From Harmonia axyridis (lineage: Eukaryota > Arthropoda > Insecta > Coleoptera > Coccinellidae), in NCBI RefSeq assembly GCF_914767665.1, contig NC_059503.1:6696001-6760000 (forward strand): a DNA stretch of 64,000 nt, in the 5' to 3' direction. The first letter of the stretch is position 1, and every line of letters begins with the position of its first letter. Below the pieces are notes generated by a model. That model was not told where the DNA came from and ran no database searches. It saw nothing but the letters and a program-made list of their open reading frames with translations. Both the position numbers and the translations under genes were made by a program. This document shows positions 60,111 to 64,000 of this stretch, piece by piece.

Positions 60111-60389
60111 AAAATCTCTTAATAACACAAAAGCATTCAATTGTACCCTGTGGATTCTCTTTGATTATATCATTTTTCCGAAAAAGGAGGTTTCATTCAA
60201 TAGTCTGATTTTGAACTTATAGAAGACACGGAGTCCCACAAGGTTCGGTGTTTCTCTGTTGTTCATAAAATTCTTCGGGAAAATTCTTTCAAATATTCTG
60301 ATATGATAATAATCATTTGTGTTTCAAAAATCTATTAGCTATCACGATATCAATTACCTTCTCAAGTACATTTTCCATTTTTTTTTCAG

Positions 60390-61769
60390 ATTTTTTTCGA
60401 GGGAAAATTGACAAGTGAAGCCTTGCCTACCATGAGGTTTGAGCGCAGTGTCGATGATGGCCCTCTTCAAGGATCGGACTTTCTTTCTCTCCTCATGAGT
60501 GCCCCTAACCCTCCAAGGTCGGAAGAAGTAACACCAGCAACTCTAAAAACCAGCACAGAAAGTAGAATGACACGTAGCACCTATCATTTACACCCTTACA
60601 CGAATACCATAAGAAAACACAGACCAACCGTAGGTAGCCTATTCAAAATCGAGAGGAACAACAGGGAAACCAGTGAAAACAGTGATAGTGAAGGTATAGT
60701 GGTAGCTGTCAGGGTGTCTTCTTCAGTTGGCAAGACCTTGATCAACAAGGATGTGAGACAAGGAAGTTACGAGCAAGAAAAGAATGATTTAAGTGATGTA
60801 GATCAAGAGAAACACGCCAACACAACACCGGGAAATGTTGAAGATCTTGGTTCAAGTTCGTTAGATGCCAACCACGTAGCTGACGTCGTAGACCAGATTT
60901 CAATAGCTTCCGAAGATCATCCTAGCGTGATAGCAGAGTCCAACAAGAGCGAATTCAACATAGAGGAGAAAGAACCTATAACAACAGATTCAGAATCATC
61001 TCAATCAGCTTTCGTCGAAGTTCCGGCTAGATTACCAGATTTTAACCCACCTGAAGATTTGCTCAAACAAGGCCAAAGTCAAACTAAGGTCCACCCTTAC
61101 CAACAAACTATAATCTTCCACAATACCGGAGACTCCAACCAAGCACGATCAGTGTCTTACAGCAGTGTTGCACAGGGTGTTTCCAGTTTGAGGGACAAGT
61201 TGCACGAGAGGCAAGAAAGGAATTACGATGGGTCCAAAAGCTCGGATTACCTCAATAATTTCGGCAATTCTGAAAAGGACAAGTCCAACGGTAGTAGCTC
61301 CAGTCAAACTCAATCCTATCCAGTAACTGAAAGCTCTAGGAAACCTTGGAACAGACCTAGCAGCACCTCCACTCCAAGGTTCAGTGAGAGGAACTGGGAA
61401 TCTCCAGAGAAATCTTACGTACCAAGGCCCACCCAAACACCTTACCAGGCGCAAGCAGAACAAAACTACGAAGTCGACGAATCGGTCAGTGTCGTAACAA
61501 ACGGGAGGGTGCACGGGGTGCAACCCCCCAAACAGAATGCGGACGAGAAAAGCAAAAAAGACGATAACCAAAAAGTGGGTTACGTGGTAGAGGGCAGAAA
61601 TTATAGGAAATATCGCGTTGAAGAAAGGACCTCAGACGGGTTCATAGTCGGAGAATACGGGGTGGTGAGCCATGACGATGGCTCGCTCAGGGGCGTACGT
61701 TACACGGCCGATGGTACGATAAATCCTCGTTTGATCTATGACGCGCTGATGAAGTTTCTGTCTTTGTGA
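60390..61769 (+). CDS. Terminal coding exon: secreted cuticle-type protein with a C-terminal RR-like domain
   Basis: A T-rich tract and CAG (60387-60389) give a strong acceptor. The frame is then open for 459 codons to TGA at 61767-61769. It starts IFFEGKLTSEALPTMRFERS, in phase with the first exon's TCC|. The middle is hydrophilic and Ser/Asn/Gln/Glu-rich, predicted disordered, with two related words, LHPYTNTIRKH and VHPYQQTIIFHN. The last about 60 residues contain YRKYRVEERTSDGFIVGEYG, then VVSHDDGSLRGVRYTADGTI and a helical-looking tail IYDALMKFLSL. The GEYG...DGSLRGVRYTADG pattern resembles the Rebers-Riddiford chitin-binding consensus of insect cuticle proteins, though the usual Y-x-A-x-E-x-G-Y end is altered. 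Role as a matrix or cuticle component is inferred. Confidence 0.85.
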   Translation: MFFEGKLTSEALPTMRFERSVDDGPLQGSDFLSLLMSAPNPPRSEEVTPATLKTSTESRMTRSTYHLHPYTNTIRKHRPTVGSLFKIERNNRETSENSDSEGIVVAVRVSSSVGKTLINKDVRQGSYEQEKNDLSDVDQEKHANTTPGNVEDLGSSSLDANHVADVVDQISIASEDHPSVIAESNKSEFNIEEKEPITTDSESSQSAFVEVPARLPDFNPPEDLLKQGQSQTKVHPYQQTIIFHNTGDSNQARSVSYSSVAQGVSSLRDKLHERQERNYDGSKSSDYLNNFGNSEKDKSNGSSSSQTQSYPVTESSRKPWNRPSSTSTPRFSERNWESPEKSYVPRPTQTPYQAQAEQNYEVDESVSVVTNGRVHGVQPPKQNADEKSKKDDNQKVGYVVEGRNYRKYRVEERTSDGFIVGEYGVVSHDDGSLRGVRYTADGTINPRLIYDALMKFLSL

Positions 61770-62395
61770 TTTGTTTTCAATTGATGCCATAGACTTGTAG
61801 TGCTTAGAGATGTGGATGGTGCTAGTTTTGTCTTCGGTTTATGTGGATTTAAGGTGCCATTTTCTGTTAAATATTTTGTATACTAAATTTTTTGTATATT
61901 TGAATTTGAAATATGTTTCCTGAGGTTGTCAACCTTTTGGTCTTCTTATGTCTTCGCATGTGAAATCTAAAAAATGTTATTCTGACTTCTGACTGTAATT
62001 TTTTTTTGTTGGAAATTCCTATTATTTCTCGTGTAATTCTTTTGATCCAATATTTTAGTTACCTCCATGTCTGTAAGCGAAGTGTTGTGATCTAGGTGCT
62101 GTTAATCCAAGTACTGCCTAATTTAAGTTCCTCGAAATGGACTGAAGCTACTGAAAATAAATTTCCGTTATCAAGATGCTACTCTAATTTTGATTGTAAA
62201 ATGTCATGGAAATCTGATAATTTCTTGCCTTTGTATGACTTGAACGCGTTACTTTTATATTATGTTCGAAAATTGCTCATGATCTAGTTGTAAATGTAAG
62301 CTATTGCGATTTTTTTTACGTCTTGTGAGATATTTCTGATGATTTATGTAACTAGTTAATTTTTGTGTAAGTCATTAAGATAAGAACTGAATAAA
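61770..62395 (+). other. Putative 3'UTR with poly(A) signals
   Basis: After the stop, AT-rich sequence carries AATAAA at about 62156 and again at 62390-62395, the latter followed by AT-rich DNA with short GT-containing strings. The second is the likelier end of the transcript. The 63-codon frame in this stretch (62096-62287) is not family-like. Confidence 0.5.
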
Positions 62396-63071
62396 AGAAG
62401 CAATATTAAATTGGAGTTTTTGTTTACTATTTAGATTAGTTCGTAAATATTACATAAAAACAGGGTGTCCCAGAACGCGATGGCAAAATAATAATGAACA
62501 CAGTAATTTTCAAAATAAATAAATAAATAAGTTTATCGAAGCAGAAAAAAATACGAATTGTTTATTCGATTTTTCATTTATTGTATGAATGCCAAAGATG
62601 CCACAATTGATAAAGGGACTCCCCGTATATCTGCAACAAATTGATTGTCACTTCTTGAGTTGTAAGCAAATTTAACATGACCTACGGGTGCATTGCCCTT
62701 GCTTGAAAAGTAATTTTAAATGTAATCATCATTCCTCAATTCCTTTTTCTTCTTTCTTCTTCAGTTGAGGAGAAGGTTCAATTCCATTACGTACATGTGA
62801 GAAGAAGATGGAAAAGTGTAATTTCATCCTCACGTCTTCGAAAATTATTTATCCGACTGTTCCATTCGACAGGGCAACAGCCCCACAATCATTTTTTTTT
62901 CGATCCAAGTTAATAATTTTACCGGTCGTTTAACTCTGCGTCCTTGCAAGGTTGTACGATTGCGTTGGCGTAAGAATTCGAACGGTCGATAAAAGAATAA
63001 TACAATAAGGATTCACCTCGCCTTGATAAGCTTCAAAAATTATATTGAGATGATGAAATTGATCAGAGGAA
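62396..63071. other. Intergenic spacer, CAGGGTGTCCC motif near 62461
   Basis: A transposon-end-like CAGGGTGTCCC lies at about 62461 and a GGGACTCCCCGTAT near 62617, possibly the two ends of a very small decayed element. Nothing else was recognised. Confidence 0.4.
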
Positions 63072-63073
63072 TG

Positions 63074-63082
63074 AAAAAAAAA
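63074..63082 (-). terminator. RNA polymerase III terminator of the tRNA-Tyr gene
   Basis: A run of nine A on the plus strand is T9 on the minus strand, two bases downstream of the tRNA 3' end. This exceeds the T4 minimum for Pol III termination. Confidence 0.8.
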
Positions 63083-63084
63083 TA

Positions 63085-63176
63085 TCCTTCGGGCCGGATT
63101 TGAACCAGCGACCTATGGATGACAGCTGTTCACTTCCCACTACAGTCCACCGCTCTACCAACTGAGCTACCGAAGG
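63085..63176 (-). tRNA. tRNA-Tyr (anticodon GUA) with a 19-nt intron
   Basis: Read on the minus strand: acceptor stem CCTTCGG pairs with CCGAAGG, discriminator A. The A-box region is TAGCTCAGTTGG; the anticodon stem GTGGA pairs with TCCAT; the loop is CTGTAG-A with anticodon GTA. The B box is GGTTCAAATCC. The intron occupies 63121-63139, one base 3' of the anticodon, the canonical position for eukaryotic tRNA introns and usual for tRNA-Tyr. The mature product is 73 nt before CCA addition. All stems are intact, so it is probably functional. Confidence 0.96.
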
Positions 63177-64000
63177 TTGTTGATTCAAATTAGGAATTAC
63201 AGGGTGATATTCGACAACTTATCAATTACTCTTTTTTATCCTCATTTCTATTTGATGCATTCAATTAGCAAACGCTAATTTCATAAAGTTTTTTCTTCAA
63301 ACACACTATTAGATGCATTTATTTGGTGAATAAAGTAAATAATTCTCAAATACCAATTGCCGGTAATTACCTCTTACATGCCGGCAACACACAATACACG
63401 TTCAAGTATGTTGGATAGCGCTAAATTGAATTCTTCAACTTCTAAATCTGTGAGATGTATTATTGGTTTCAGTTAAGTATTTCTTAATGAACCATTCGAG
63501 ATAATTTACAAAATAAAAGAATCGAATGAAAAAGTCACATTGAGAACTTTTCTCTATCTAGTTGCATTACATTTTCTACAGAAGTGGATACTGAATTGTT
63601 ATACACATTGAACTTGCTAACTAATTTAAAAAAAAATTGAAAATAATCATGAATTATTGTATTTGAAAATGTGATGATTATTATGCTCATATTTGAGAAA
63701 GTAAGTATGTAACAACGATCTCAAAACTTCATTATCGAAATTGATGAATTAACTTCAACAATACGATTTTTTTTCTTATACTTGTTAAATAATCATTATA
63801 ATACTCCCCTAAGGGGTATGAAAGAAGCGTGAAATATCATCCCATCAAAGAAAAGCTCCTCTTTTTCAATAAAGTGCCGACAAAAAGCCATCCGACCTGC
63901 AAATCAACTCTCTATTGTTACTTCTTCCTCTTGATAGACATGATTCAGGACAGTTTTAATTCTGTTTAAGTGCAGAGCGAATTGGAACAATCAAATCTGA
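63177..64000. other. AT-rich intergenic DNA, nothing recognised
   Basis: No gene, repeat border or RNA gene that I can support. A CAGGGTGATATT motif lies at about 63200. Confidence 0.5.

Larger units (their letters stand above)
9378..60389 (+). other. Putative 51-kb first intron, filled with transposons
   Basis: The donor GTAAGT at 9378 and the acceptor at 60389 (a T-rich tract followed by CAG) are both close to consensus and share phase 0. Nearly every recognisable protein fragment between them is a transposon relic. Many of these lie antisense to the gene; eight of the nine DD41D copies fall inside this interval, six of them antisense. The intron is inferred from splice-site quality, phase and product logic, not from transcript data. 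Confidence 0.5.

Noticed and set aside
61149..61571. 140-codon minus-strand frame opposite the last exon
   Set aside because: It is a shadow of the strongly supported plus-strand coding exon, with no motif of its own.

Overview
This is a nuclear window from an insect, most likely a beetle by its repeat content, though the order is an inference. It is AT-rich and gene-poor. Supporting signs are spliceosomal sites, an intron-bearing tRNA-Tyr, an insect-type Inr/DPE core promoter, a cuticle-type protein and many Tc1/mariner relics.

The simplest reading is that one gene spans most of the window. A GC-rich island near 8.76-9.4 kb carries a core promoter (TSS about 9209) and a 24-codon first coding exon (9306-9377) that encodes a hydrophobic signal-peptide-like N-terminus and ends in GTAAGT. 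The only other convincing coding block is 60390-61769. It follows a strong polypyrimidine/CAG acceptor in the same phase and encodes a low-complexity secreted protein ending in a Rebers-Riddiford-like (cuticle chitin-binding-like) domain. If the two join, the protein is 483 aa and the intron is about 51 kb. A poly(A) signal lies at 62390. A tRNA-Tyr(GUA) gene with a 19-nt intron sits downstream on the minus strand.

The intron and the upstream flank are packed with transposon debris. Dominant is a rosa-like DD41D Tc1/mariner family: nine copies of about 0.9 kb, TA-flanked where both ends survive, all carrying the same internal deletion of the transposase. They are therefore one amplified non-autonomous derivative. 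Other elements are three Himar-like (irritans-type) mariner relics, two N-terminal mariner remnants of another type, a Tc1 (DD34E) relic, several small transposase fragments, a hAT-type non-autonomous element with a perfect 8-bp duplication, and three copies of a long-armed fold-back element. There are also three further large palindromes, a tandemly triplicated reverse-transcriptase fragment and a possible THAP/P-like remnant.

Nested insertions (hAT in a fold-back, DD41D in a second repeat) can be checked against intact empty sites elsewhere in this same window. In one fold-back copy both arms share private variants, which points to one arm being copied onto the other. Three GC-rich islands inside the intron (29.4-29.7, 36.57-36.67 and 40.94-41.33 kb) remain unexplained. 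I see no virus genes, toxin genes, CRISPR arrays or prokaryotic gene organisation.
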